Position numbers and translations under genes: made by a program | Origin: Sideroxydans sp. CL21 | GTDB lineage: Bacteria > Pseudomonadota > Gammaproteobacteria > Burkholderiales > Gallionellaceae | NCBI RefSeq assembly: GCF_902459525.1 | Contig: NZ_LR699166.1 | Coordinates: forward strand, 535,501-599,500 | Length of the DNA stretch: 64,000 nucleotides | Direction: 5' to 3' | Notes under the pieces: generated by a model | Database searches by the model: none | Told to the model about the DNA's origin: nothing | Seen by the model: only the letters and a program-made list of their open reading frames with translations | Shown here: piece by piece, positions 9,600 to 17,492 of the stretch | Position numbering within the stretch: position 1 is the first letter of the stretch | Layout: each line of letters begins with the position of its first letter

Positions 9600-11004
9600 G
9601 GATCATCTCGTCGGTTGATAGAGGAAGCCGGGCGCGGATGCTGGTGCCGCGACCGGGTGCAGAATCGATTTCAAAAACACCCCCGAGCAGGCGGACGCGT
9701 TCGCGCATGAAGGCCAGCCCCAATCTTCCGCCGACAGCGGCCGCCTGGGGATCGAAACCGGCGCCATGATCGGTGATCGTCAACAACACCTGCCCGTCGA
9801 TCTTTTTCACCTGTACCTGGGGTGAACCTCCGGGCGCGTGCCGCCTGCAGTTGGTCAACGATTCCTGCAACAGCCGGTACACCGTGATCTTGATTGCCAG
9901 CGGTGCTTTGCCCAGGGTATCGTCGATTTCGGCTTTGATGGTTTGCCCGGACAAGCGTTCGAAATCGCGCACGGCACGTCGGGCGGTGTCGGCGAGCGTC
10001 ATTTCGGCCATGCCCGGGATCGCCAGGCCGGAAGAAATCTTGCGCACATCGCGCAGAGAGCTTTGCAGTGCATTTTGTATGCTGTCCAGCTCATGCGGGG
10101 CTTCCCCCTGCGAAGATACGCAGCCATGACAGGTTGCGGCAAACTCGTCGAAACGCATCAGGGCAAAAGCGATGGTTTGCGCCGGTCCATCGTGCAGGTC
10201 GGCCGCGATCCTGAGCAGGAATTCCTCGTTGAGCGAAGTCGTACTCACGCCAGCCTCGTGCAATTGCTCGCGCATGCGGTCGTTCTCGTTGAGTACGCTG
10301 TGCAGTTGCCGAAGCTGATTGCGCAGGTCAAGTTGCTGCGCATTGATGGTGTTGTTGGCGCGTCGTACCAGACCGTACAACAAAAGATAGACTGCGAGAG
10401 TCGAGAGTGCGACTAGCCCCCAGCTGCGTTGCTGGGCGGCGAGGATGTCGCGTTTCAGTTTGTCCACCGAAAGATAGAACTCGGCAACCGCATACACCTT
10501 GCTATCGGCGGAGCGTATCGGCACATAGATCTCGAGCAGTTGATTCCAGTTTACCAACTCTGGCAGGTTATCAGTCTCTTTGAGATCGCTGATCTGGGCT
10601 TGCACCGTGCCGGCGAAAGCGGCAGCAAGACGGCCTTGCACCGGGAAGATGTGGCCGATCTGTGCATGGTCGTTGCTGTAAACGATGCGACCGCTGGTGT
10701 CCCAAAGCTTGAAGCGAAGCACTTCCCGATGCAAAGGACCGTCGATGAAAATCCGGTCCAGATCTTCGTGCGTTTCGCTGTCTACTGTCCCGGCACGCGA
10801 CCAATCCGTAAGTTGTGCCGCGGACATGCTCTCCAGGTAAACCGCCGAGATTGCAGCGGTGCGGTTCACCGCATTCCTTTCGATCAGATGCCCTATCCAC
10901 GTACCGATGATCAGCATGCCGACAGTGAGCACGGCGATGATCGCCAGCATGAACTGGCGCGAAAAACTCAAACGGTCGAAAACCTGCTTGAAGGCTGTGA
11001 ACAT
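9592..11004 (-). CDS. NarX-type sensor histidine kinase (HisKA_3)
   Basis: A 470-residue inner-membrane kinase. A first membrane helix (about 16-38), a periplasmic sensor region of about 140 residues and a second helix (about 190-212) are followed by a coiled segment. The DHp domain has the phosphoacceptor His in DLHDGPAQ (about 270), and a GHKL ATPase domain has the N-box QESLTNCRRHA and a glycine-rich box. Between the His helix and its partner helix is an unusual CHGC segment (about 290-293). It shares an operon with the regulator at 8949 and is transcribed away from mtoD. The signal sensed is unknown; proximity to the Fe(II)-oxidation genes suggests redox or iron. Confidence 0.92.
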   Translation of the reverse strand: MFTAFKQVFDRLSFSRQFMLAIIAVLTVGMLIIGTWIGHLIERNAVNRTAAISAVYLESMSAAQLTDWSRAGTVDSETHEDLDRIFIDGPLHREVLRFKLWDTSGRIVYSNDHAQIGHIFPVQGRLAAAFAGTVQAQISDLKETDNLPELVNWNQLLEIYVPIRSADSKVYAVAEFYLSVDKLKRDILAAQQRSWGLVALSTLAVYLLLYGLVRRANNTINAQQLDLRNQLRQLHSVLNENDRMREQLHEAGVSTTSLNEEFLLRIAADLHDGPAQTIAFALMRFDEFAATCHGCVSSQGEAPHELDSIQNALQSSLRDVRKISSGLAIPGMAEMTLADTARRAVRDFERLSGQTIKAEIDDTLGKAPLAIKITVYRLLQESLTNCRRHAPGGSPQVQVKKIDGQVLLTITDHGAGFDPQAAAVGGRLGLAFMRERVRLLGGVFEIDSAPGRGTSIRARLPLSTDEMIHV

Positions 11005-11086
11005 CGAGATGCCTTGGGTCTGTGATTGCGAAAGCTTGCTAAACGGTCATTGTGCGATTAATGGTATCACGCGATGGTTGTTCCGG

Positions 11087-11125
11087 ACTAAGACCATGGT
11101 CTGAAAAATTGGAACCATAGTCTTA
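11087..11125. promoter_or_regulatory. Putative operator: inverted repeats in the kinase/mtoD intergenic region
   Basis: TAAGACCATGGT (11089-11100) and ACCATAGTCTTA (11114-11125) are a 12-base inverted repeat with one mismatch and a 13-base spacer. The left arm is itself part of the perfect 12-base palindrome AGACCATGGTCT (11091-11102). No T run follows, so it is not a terminator. It lies about 85 bases before the sensor kinase start on one side and 112 before mtoD on the other, where a regulator of either promoter would bind. Confidence 0.5.
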
Positions 11126-11236
11126 CGCAATTTGAGCTTATAGGCCGTAGTGGCGGAATCGGGGTTTGAAGACAATGCTGACACGAAAAGATTTTGTACA
11201 TGTTGTGAAAATAATTTTGATATCCAGGAGATGCAA

Positions 11237-11593
11237 ATGACACATTCAGCTCGTAAGTCAATGTTACTCAGTATCACCGCCGCTGCCCTTACCCTTTCTT
11301 TTTCCCTTAATGCATCCGCCGCCGTCGATGTCGATGCTGCAAAAGCATTGGCGCGCGAAAACAACTGCTTCAAGTGCCACGGCGTGGACAAGGAAAAAGA
11401 CGGCCCTTCCTATAAAAAGGTAGCCGAAAAATACCGTGGCAAGCCCGGTGCCGAAGAAAAGCTGATCCACCATGTCACCTCCGGCGAAAAAGCCAAATTC
11501 CCCGATGGCCATGAAGAAGAGCACAAAAATATCAGCGGCAAAGCTTCGCCGGAAAGCATCAAGAATCTCGTGGACTGGATACTTTCGCTCTAG
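11237..11593 (+). CDS. mtoD: Periplasmic monoheme cytochrome c (MtoD)
   Basis: A 118-residue c-type cytochrome with a signal peptide (cleavage after about residue 28, ...ASA) and one heme site, CFKCH, at about 44-48. The C-terminal half resembles c551/c552-class folds (GPSYKKVAEKY, IKNLVDWILSL). It should shuttle electrons in the periplasm between MtoA and inner-membrane or oxidase partners. AGGAG six bases upstream selects the ATG at 11237 over one at 11231. The mature protein contains no methionine, so the usual distal Met ligand is absent; histidines in HHVTSG or GHEEEHK are candidates. It is the first gene of mtoDAB-cymA. The symbol rests on gene order and composition. Confidence 0.88.
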   Translation: MTHSARKSMLLSITAAALTLSFSLNASAAVDVDAAKALARENNCFKCHGVDKEKDGPSYKKVAEKYRGKPGAEEKLIHHVTSGEKAKFPDGHEEEHKNISGKASPESIKNLVDWILSL

Positions 11594-11641
11594 CCAATCG
11601 AAAGAAAACGAAAGAATTTCAAGTTTAAAAAGGGAAGAGCC

Positions 11642-12706
11642 ATGAAATTATTTAGAAAAACAATGATGTTGTGCGCATTCATCACCAGCATGGGCACCGC
11701 AACCAGCCTGTTAGCGGCGGAAGGCCAACCGGCGACAGACACACAGGCAGCTGCGCAAAATCAGCCTGCGGCAGAAAACAAACTTCCGGATCTCAGCATG
11801 GAAGCGGCTACCTCCAGGTCAGCTCAGGAGTCCCTGAAAAAAGATGCCGTCTGTACACGCTGCCACGATGAAAGCGAGACAACGCCGATCCTGGCCATCT
11901 ATCAGACCAAACATGGTGTCAGAGGTGATTCCAGGACGCCGAATTGCCAGACTTGCCACGGTGAAAGCGCGAACCACCTGAAGGGTAACTTGGATGGAAA
12001 AGGTCGCCCGGCACCCGATGTCGTGTTCAAGAAACACACATTCCCCGCATCCGACGTGAAGGTACGTGCAGATCAGTGTCTGGCCTGCCACAAGGGAACA
12101 AACCGTACCAACTGGGCAGGTAGTCAGCATGAAAACAACCAGATTGCCTGTAACGACTGCCACAAGGTGCATGCGCCGGTCGACAAGGTGCGCGACAGAA
12201 AGACGCAAACCGAGGTCTGCTTTACCTGTCACCAGGATCAGCGCGCCGATACCCACAAGATATCGACCCATCCGATCGATGCGGGCAAGGTTGTCTGTTC
12301 CGATTGCCACAACCCGCACGGCTCCACCGGTCCCAAGATGCTCAAGAAGGCCACGGTGACGGAGACTTGCTACGTTTGTCATGCCGAGAAGCGCGGCCCC
12401 TTCCTGTGGGAACACCAGCCTGCGACCGAGGACTGCACCAATTGCCATACGCCGCACGGCTCCAACATCACGCCACTGCTGAAATCGCGTCCGCCGTTCC
12501 TGTGTGACGAGTGCCACGACGGCCCTCACAACAGCCAGGCTTCATATGGCGCAAACGTTGCAGGGATTCAGGGTGGAAATGGACTGATCGCCAACGCCAC
12601 CAACCCGGCGTCCCCGAATACAAATGCTGTTGGTCGCGCGTGCATGAACTGCCACGTCATGGTTCACGGCTCGAATAGCCCGGCCGGCGCGTTCTTGCAT
12701 CGCTAA
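11642..12706 (+). CDS. mtoA: Decaheme cytochrome c, MtrA/PioA/DmsE family (MtoA)
   Basis: A periplasmic decaheme cytochrome that would sit inside or under the MtoB barrel and take electrons from Fe(II) outside the cell. The 354 residues start with a signal peptide (about 1-26), then a Gln/Ala-rich linker. Ten CxxCH sites follow between about residues 71 and 338 (CTRCH, CQTCH, CLACH, CNDCH, CFTCH, CSDCH, CYVCH, CTNCH, CDECH, CMNCH). This number and the size match MtrA/MtoA. The reading frame is followed 24 bases later by mtoB. PioA-type proteins carry a longer N-terminal extension, so the MtoA type fits better. Confidence 0.94.
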   Translation: MKLFRKTMMLCAFITSMGTATSLLAAEGQPATDTQAAAQNQPAAENKLPDLSMEAATSRSAQESLKKDAVCTRCHDESETTPILAIYQTKHGVRGDSRTPNCQTCHGESANHLKGNLDGKGRPAPDVVFKKHTFPASDVKVRADQCLACHKGTNRTNWAGSQHENNQIACNDCHKVHAPVDKVRDRKTQTEVCFTCHQDQRADTHKISTHPIDAGKVVCSDCHNPHGSTGPKMLKKATVTETCYVCHAEKRGPFLWEHQPATEDCTNCHTPHGSNITPLLKSRPPFLCDECHDGPHNSQASYGANVAGIQGGNGLIANATNPASPNTNAVGRACMNCHVMVHGSNSPAGAFLHR

Positions 12707-12730
12707 TTTCAGGAAAAAAGGGAAATTATC

Positions 12731-15157
12731 ATGAAAACCAAAAAAGAGCTTTTCGAAGTCAGCAAGTTGACCTTGGCGGTGCAAGGCGCGTTGCTGGTAA
12801 TGCTGGCCATGCCCTTGGTGGCCAAAGCTGAAGACGCGGATGTTGCGGCTTTGACGCACCCCACCGACTCGGTTGATGTCGGCGTAGAGACTGTGTCCAA
12901 GGATTCTGCCAAGTTCGGCGAATATAACGGCTTGAACAAAAAAGGTGCTTACCTGATCGGCAACTTCAAGGCACAAGGCGGCGATGCTTTTAACTCATAC
13001 GATGGAGGTGACGGACTTAATCGCTGGGAATTCAAAGGCAACGATCTCGGCACGACATCGCGCGAAATCGGCGCCAACATGAGCAAACAGGGAAAGTGGA
13101 GTTTCGGCGTCGGTTACGATGAGTTGCGCCACAACATTACCGACACCTATCAAACGCCCCTGCAAGGAAGCATGGGGGGGAACAGCTTCATACTGCCCAG
13201 CGCCTTTGGTGTCATTGATTCGAGAACCAAACCCGCTGCAGTAGGCGGGGTGATACCTCCTTATGGAGCACAGGCGCTGACGCCGAATCAACTGGCGAAT
13301 TTCCATAACGAGGACGTCCATTCGGATCGCAAGAATGCAAAATTCAATGCTGGCTATCATATCGATCAGCAATGGAGCGTGCAGTTCGACTATAACCGTC
13401 TCACCCAGGATGGCGCGAAGCTGATCTCCGCAGCATCCGATGCTAATCTTGCCAATGCATCGATCGGTGCCGTCCGCGGCGAAAATATCCTGATGCTCAT
13501 GAACCCCACCAACTATCAGACCGATACCATGAACCTTGCCCTGAATTGGATGGGAGACAAGTCGCATTTCACCGGCAGCTACTACTTTTCAAAGTTTAGC
13601 GACACTTACAACGGCGTGAATTTCTCGAATCCGTTCTTTCAGGTGGCTGCGCCCAACACGACTGGTTGGAATCCCGGAGTTGCCTTCCCGGTGGATACAT
13701 TGAGCACCGCTCCGGACAATTATTTCCAACAGTTGAACCTGAATGGAGGCTATGACATTTCGCAAGCCACGAAACTGGTGGGGGGGGTGTCTTACGGGCG
13801 CACCACCCAGAATGCGTCTTTCAATAACCAGGATCAGATGCAGGCCGGCGGGTTGCCGCAGTCTTCCCTTAACGGGCTGGTGGTTACAAAGCACGTCGAT
13901 CTGAAATTGACCAACCAGACAACCAAAGACTTGTCGTTGTCTGCCGGCATGAAGTTCAATGATCACGACAACCAGACGGCATCGAATGTTTATAAATTTA
14001 ACGACCTTGGGGCTGGAGCTGAAACCTCCATTAGCACTCCAATGAGTAACAAAAAGACCCAGTTCGAACTGGCTGCTGATTATCGGGTTAGCCAGCACCA
14101 AAAACTCAATATCGGGTTCGAGCATGAACAGATTCAACGCTGGTGCGACAGTTCGCTTACTGTAGCTCAAATCGTCGCTGCAAGTGGAGGGCCTGGAGGC
14201 GCAATTAATTCAGCAACGTCAGCAGCTTATTACGCCAATGGCGCATCCTGTGTTCAGGTCCCAAATAGCACAGAAAACAAACTGGCAGCCAACTACCGTT
14301 TGCAGGCAAGCGATGATGTGAAACTCAATGCCGGCTATTCCTATGCTCGCCGCAGAGCAGATGTGAATTCTTCTTTTTATAACCCGATGCAAGCAAAGCT
14401 TGAGGGCTATGAACTGCCTGGCTACGTTGCCTTTTTCGACGCTTCAAGGAATGAGCAAATGCTGAAGGCCGGGGTTAACTGGCAAGCTTCAGAAAAACTG
14501 AATGTGGGTTTGAACGGCCGGTATGTAAATGACAACTACAGCGCAGTTCTTGGCGTGCAAAATGGTACCGCGTGGAGTGCAAACTTGGATGTTGGGTATA
14601 ACTTTGCGGAAAATACTAGCGCTACTGCATATGTGACTTTACAGAACCGGAAACGTGATCTTGCTAACGATCAGTGGGGCCATACTACGGCAACATATGG
14701 AACAGCCATTGCTGGAGGTTCGCTCACTCAGCCGTGGACTAATACTCTTTCGCAGGACGATAGCACCGTTGGGATTAACGCTAAACATGGTGGGTTAATG
14801 CAAGGTAAACTCGATCTGGCTGCAGACTTGACGTATTCATTTGGAAAGACAAGCTACCGGACAACCGATAACTGGGTCAATACCAGTTGTACTGGGACTA
14901 GCAATGGTGGATATGCCTGTGGCTCTACACCGGACATCAAGAACGAAATGTTGCAGCTCAGACTTGCTGGCGATTACAAGCTGGACAAGGCAAGCAAAGT
15001 CCGGTTGGCATATATCTACCAGAACCTGAGGTCAAACGACTATTACTACAATGCTTACCAGACCGGATATACGGCGACCAGCATGCTGCCGACCAACCAA
15101 CAATCGCCGAGCTACGCTGTCAGCGTGGTGAGCGCGAGCTATTTCTATATGTTTTAA
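12731..15157 (+). CDS. mtoB: MtrB/PioB-family outer-membrane beta-barrel (MtoB)
   Basis: An 808-residue barrel with a signal peptide (cleaved near AKAEDA, about residue 34), long alternating beta-strand segments and a terminal aromatic (SYFYMF), as in outer-membrane barrels. MtrB-type barrels are large (about 26 strands in the known MtrCAB structure) and sheath the decaheme cytochrome encoded next door. The N-terminal CxxC reported in Shewanella MtrB is absent here. The only cysteines are two pairs in the C-terminal half (about residues 472/508 and 719/729), probably in loops. The stretch from about 13,960 to 14,930 is visibly poorer in G+C than the first half. No outer-surface MtrC-like cytochrome gene is present. 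Confidence 0.92.
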   Translation: MKTKKELFEVSKLTLAVQGALLVMLAMPLVAKAEDADVAALTHPTDSVDVGVETVSKDSAKFGEYNGLNKKGAYLIGNFKAQGGDAFNSYDGGDGLNRWEFKGNDLGTTSREIGANMSKQGKWSFGVGYDELRHNITDTYQTPLQGSMGGNSFILPSAFGVIDSRTKPAAVGGVIPPYGAQALTPNQLANFHNEDVHSDRKNAKFNAGYHIDQQWSVQFDYNRLTQDGAKLISAASDANLANASIGAVRGENILMLMNPTNYQTDTMNLALNWMGDKSHFTGSYYFSKFSDTYNGVNFSNPFFQVAAPNTTGWNPGVAFPVDTLSTAPDNYFQQLNLNGGYDISQATKLVGGVSYGRTTQNASFNNQDQMQAGGLPQSSLNGLVVTKHVDLKLTNQTTKDLSLSAGMKFNDHDNQTASNVYKFNDLGAGAETSISTPMSNKKTQFELAADYRVSQHQKLNIGFEHEQIQRWCDSSLTVAQIVAASGGPGGAINSATSAAYYANGASCVQVPNSTENKLAANYRLQASDDVKLNAGYSYARRRADVNSSFYNPMQAKLEGYELPGYVAFFDASRNEQMLKAGVNWQASEKLNVGLNGRYVNDNYSAVLGVQNGTAWSANLDVGYNFAENTSATAYVTLQNRKRDLANDQWGHTTATYGTAIAGGSLTQPWTNTLSQDDSTVGINAKHGGLMQGKLDLAADLTYSFGKTSYRTTDNWVNTSCTGTSNGGYACGSTPDIKNEMLQLRLAGDYKLDKASKVRLAYIYQNLRSNDYYYNAYQTGYTATSMLPTNQQSPSYAVSVVSASYFYMF

Positions 15158-15185
15158 CAATGCATTCTGAATTAAATCGAGCGAG

Positions 15186-15218
15186 CGGTGCACGGCAATT
15201 TAGTGCACCGTCTTTTTT
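15186..15218 (+). terminator. Hairpin with T run between mtoB and cymA
   Basis: An eight-base perfect stem (cggtgcac / gtgcaccg) with a 9-base loop is followed at once by tctttttt. It is a typical intrinsic terminator inside the otherwise collinear mto cluster. cymA must therefore rely on read-through or its own promoter in 15219-15265. Confidence 0.85.
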
Positions 15219-15275
15219 CTTATTGCTCGAAACACATTTGCTCAATAGATTCGATATTTGAAAGCGGAGAAAAAC

Positions 15276-15872
15276 ATGAATAACAAACCGGGTATCCTGA
15301 AACGCACCTGGAGCATTTTGAAACAGCCAAGTGCAAAATATTCATTGCTTGCACTGCTTGTGGTGGGTTTCTTCTCCGGCATCATCTTCTGGGGCGGTTT
15401 CAATACCGCGATGGAAGCGACGAACCGGCTGGAATTCTGTATCGGTTGCCATGAAATGCGCGATAACGTGTACCAGGAATACAAAAAGACCATCCACTTC
15501 GCCAACCGCACCGGCGTGCGTGCAATCTGTTCCGATTGTCATGTGCCCAAGGATTGGGGACACAAGATGCTGCGCAAGATGCAGGCGAGCAATGAAGTCT
15601 GGGGGGCACTCACCGGCTTCGTCGATACGCCGGAAAAATTCGAAGCTCACCGGATGGAACTGGCAACCCATGAATGGGAACGCATGAAGGCATCGGACTC
15701 GCGCGAATGCCGCAACTGCCACAACTTTGATGCCATGAGCGGCGACATTCAAAAGCAGACGATCTACAACAAGCACATGAAGGCGAAGGCCGAAGGCGGA
15801 ACCTGCATCGACTGCCACAAGGGCATCGCACACCATCTGCCCAAGGAATACAAGGATCCGGACGAGGAGTGA
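15276..15872 (+). CDS. cymA: NapC/NirT tetraheme cytochrome c (CymA-like)
   Basis: An inner-membrane quinol-linked cytochrome of 198 residues. One N-terminal membrane anchor (about 23-44) precedes a periplasmic domain with four heme sites: CIGCH, CSDCH, CRNCH and CIDCH. In Fe(II) oxidisers the homologue (also called ImoA) is proposed to pass electrons from the periplasmic cytochromes to the quinone pool, the reverse of CymA in iron reducers. CGGAG at 15265-15269 supports ATG 15276; a TTG at 15258 would add six residues without a good ribosome site. It follows mtoB after a terminator and ends at another one. Confidence 0.93.
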   Translation: MNNKPGILKRTWSILKQPSAKYSLLALLVVGFFSGIIFWGGFNTAMEATNRLEFCIGCHEMRDNVYQEYKKTIHFANRTGVRAICSDCHVPKDWGHKMLRKMQASNEVWGALTGFVDTPEKFEAHRMELATHEWERMKASDSRECRNCHNFDAMSGDIQKQTIYNKHMKAKAEGGTCIDCHKGIAHHLPKEYKDPDEE

Positions 15873-15901
15873 TTTCCTGCTGACATGTACTTGCAACATC
15901 C

Positions 15902-15930
15902 AAACCCTGTCCTGTTCGGCAGGGTTTTTT
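15902..15930 (+). terminator. Terminator after cymA
   Basis: Stem aaaccctg / cagggttt with a 10-base loop, continuing into a run of T. It closes the mto cluster 29 bases past the cymA stop. Confidence 0.85.
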
Positions 15931-16251
15931 ATCGGGTGTGTTGTGTGTGTATTACACTTCAAGCCCGTTACACATTTCAATGCGCGGTGGCGAGCAAACG
16001 ATCAGGGCAGAGGCGGGGCCATTAACAGCAGTGTGAAAAACGGTTGGGAATTTTTACATTCTCCAGGTGTGATGCTGAATTTGAATTGACGCAGGAAGAT
16101 CAATGCTTCGCTTTGTATTTCGGCATGCCGGGATGCTAACGGCAACCAGCTAATGCAACAGTAGATGGCGACACAGGTATTGCCTTGATGTTCTGAACTT
16201 CCCGTGGGAAACGTAATTTTTTGCTGACGCGCCCTTCATACGGAAACAGGA
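15931..16251. other. Gene-free stretch between cymA and the outer-membrane protein gene
   Basis: About 320 bases between the cymA terminator and the stop of the minus-strand barrel gene. I find no credible reading frame, RNA gene or strong repeat. A small inverted repeat (ttcccgtgggaa, about 16199-16210) with a T run about five bases later is the only structure noted. Confidence 0.5.
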
Positions 16252-17061
16252 TCAGAATGCGAGCCCTAATCCAACTTTAGCTATTGTATAAGTTGTCTTG
16301 CTATCCGGTTCCCATGCGACGAAGCCTCCGCCAACTGGATATGTTCCGCTGATGCTATAGTTGAAACGCATATAATCAACGCCTACGTTTCCGTGAAAGC
16401 CTTTCGCAAACGCATAATCAGCGCTGATCCCTGCCTTGTACAAACTGGAGTTGCCCAAGGCGCCTGAGAATGCACCAACAACATCAATGTTTGATTTAAA
16501 CGTACTGCCGATCATGGCATTGGCTGAAAGCACCAGCTTGTGTATGGGGGAAAACTGACACAGTGCACCGATACCATAATAATCGTGGTTATAGGTTTCA
16601 CCTTGATTGACCCCCCTGTCCCATTCGTGACTGCCGAGTTCAACGTAGGGTGTCAGCATGAGCTTGCTATTGACAATGAAGCCTTTGCCGTAGCGGGTGC
16701 TGAAGTCGACAAGTGCTGCAGTGGAAGTTGAAACTACTGAGCCAAACACGCCGCCCTGAAGGGAGCCAACGTAATTCGTGTTGCCGCTGGCACGAGCATA
16801 TTCGGCAAAGATATAGTCGTTCCCGAGCCACAAATTCTGCATGGCGGATATGGACAGGGCATAACCGGATACACGGCCCGTCTCGGTATCCAGTGTACCT
16901 GTTGCGGTGTTTAGTTGCCCATTGCCGGTTTCTGTGTAATCGACGTTTGTCGATCTGATTTGGATGCCGAACTGATTATTGGAGGCCTTGATGTCTGACA
17001 CGTCCGCGAATGCGCTGACAGAAATTGCAGATAGCAATAAAACGGCAGTAATTTTTTTCAT
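16252..17061 (-). CDS. Small outer-membrane beta-barrel protein
   Basis: A 269-residue exported protein with a clear signal peptide (MKKITAVLLLSAISVSAFA, cut at about residue 19). Amphipathic strand pattern and the aromatic C-terminal end GLAF are typical of 8- to 10-stranded outer-membrane barrels. I cannot assign a function. It has no cysteines in the mature barrel apart from one near ALCQFSP. It stands alone: the mto cluster converges on it and a gene-free 431-base stretch lies upstream. An OmpW/opacity-type porin is possible but not demonstrated. Confidence 0.75.
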   Translation of the reverse strand: MKKITAVLLLSAISVSAFADVSDIKASNNQFGIQIRSTNVDYTETGNGQLNTATGTLDTETGRVSGYALSISAMQNLWLGNDYIFAEYARASGNTNYVGSLQGGVFGSVVSTSTAALVDFSTRYGKGFIVNSKLMLTPYVELGSHEWDRGVNQGETYNHDYYGIGALCQFSPIHKLVLSANAMIGSTFKSNIDVVGAFSGALGNSSLYKAGISADYAFAKGFHGNVGVDYMRFNYSISGTYPVGGGFVAWEPDSKTTYTIAKVGLGLAF

Positions 17062-17492
17062 GTACGATTATCTCAAAATGCTACTAATGTCCGTTTAAAT
17101 TGGAACGTGCCGACATTTTTTCATATCGTTGTGATGCACGTGCCGCAGGGAAAAACCATTTTAATAATGCATGTAATTTAACAATTGAGCAATAAAAAAT
17201 AAGATCTATATCTTTTCTGCTTTTTGCTATGAATATTCAGTAAAGCAGCGCGGAATAAGGCGAGAGAACATCTTCGAGCAGGGCGGTACCAAATGAATAT
17301 CCAATAGTAGGCGGGTATTTATAATTCACGGTTCATACAATTCTTGCCGGATAGTTGCCGGCAATTTTTATTTCAATTACGAAATCGTAATTTCCTTGAT
17401 CAATTGTTGAAGCATTTAATGTAGCCAACTGAAACGAGAAGAGGGGCCCATCGTAATGCAGCCCAGTGCTACGGATATCATTCGATCATCGG
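17062..17492. other. Gene-free stretch with an orphan terminator-like hairpin and a palindrome
   Basis: This A+T-rich region upstream of the barrel gene contains no credible protein gene. Two structures stand out. A plus-strand hairpin at 17344-17364 (ttgccgg / ccggcaa, 7-base loop) is followed by T-rich sequence. A perfect palindrome at 17375-17392 has arms aattacga / tcgtaatt and a 2-base centre. No plus-strand gene precedes the hairpin, so a small RNA or the barrel gene's own upstream control region are possible. Confidence 0.45.

Noticed and set aside
10120-10137. CHGC in the sensor kinase as a heme c site
   Set aside because: It is not CxxCH (the His is inside, not after), and the segment is cytoplasmic where heme c is not attached.
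12731-15157. N-terminal CxxC in MtoB as in Shewanella MtrB
   Set aside because: No cysteine occurs in the N-terminal part; the only cysteines are in the C-terminal half.
17396-17403. TTGATCAA as a possible FNR box
   Set aside because: The half-sites are not separated by the four bases an FNR dimer needs.
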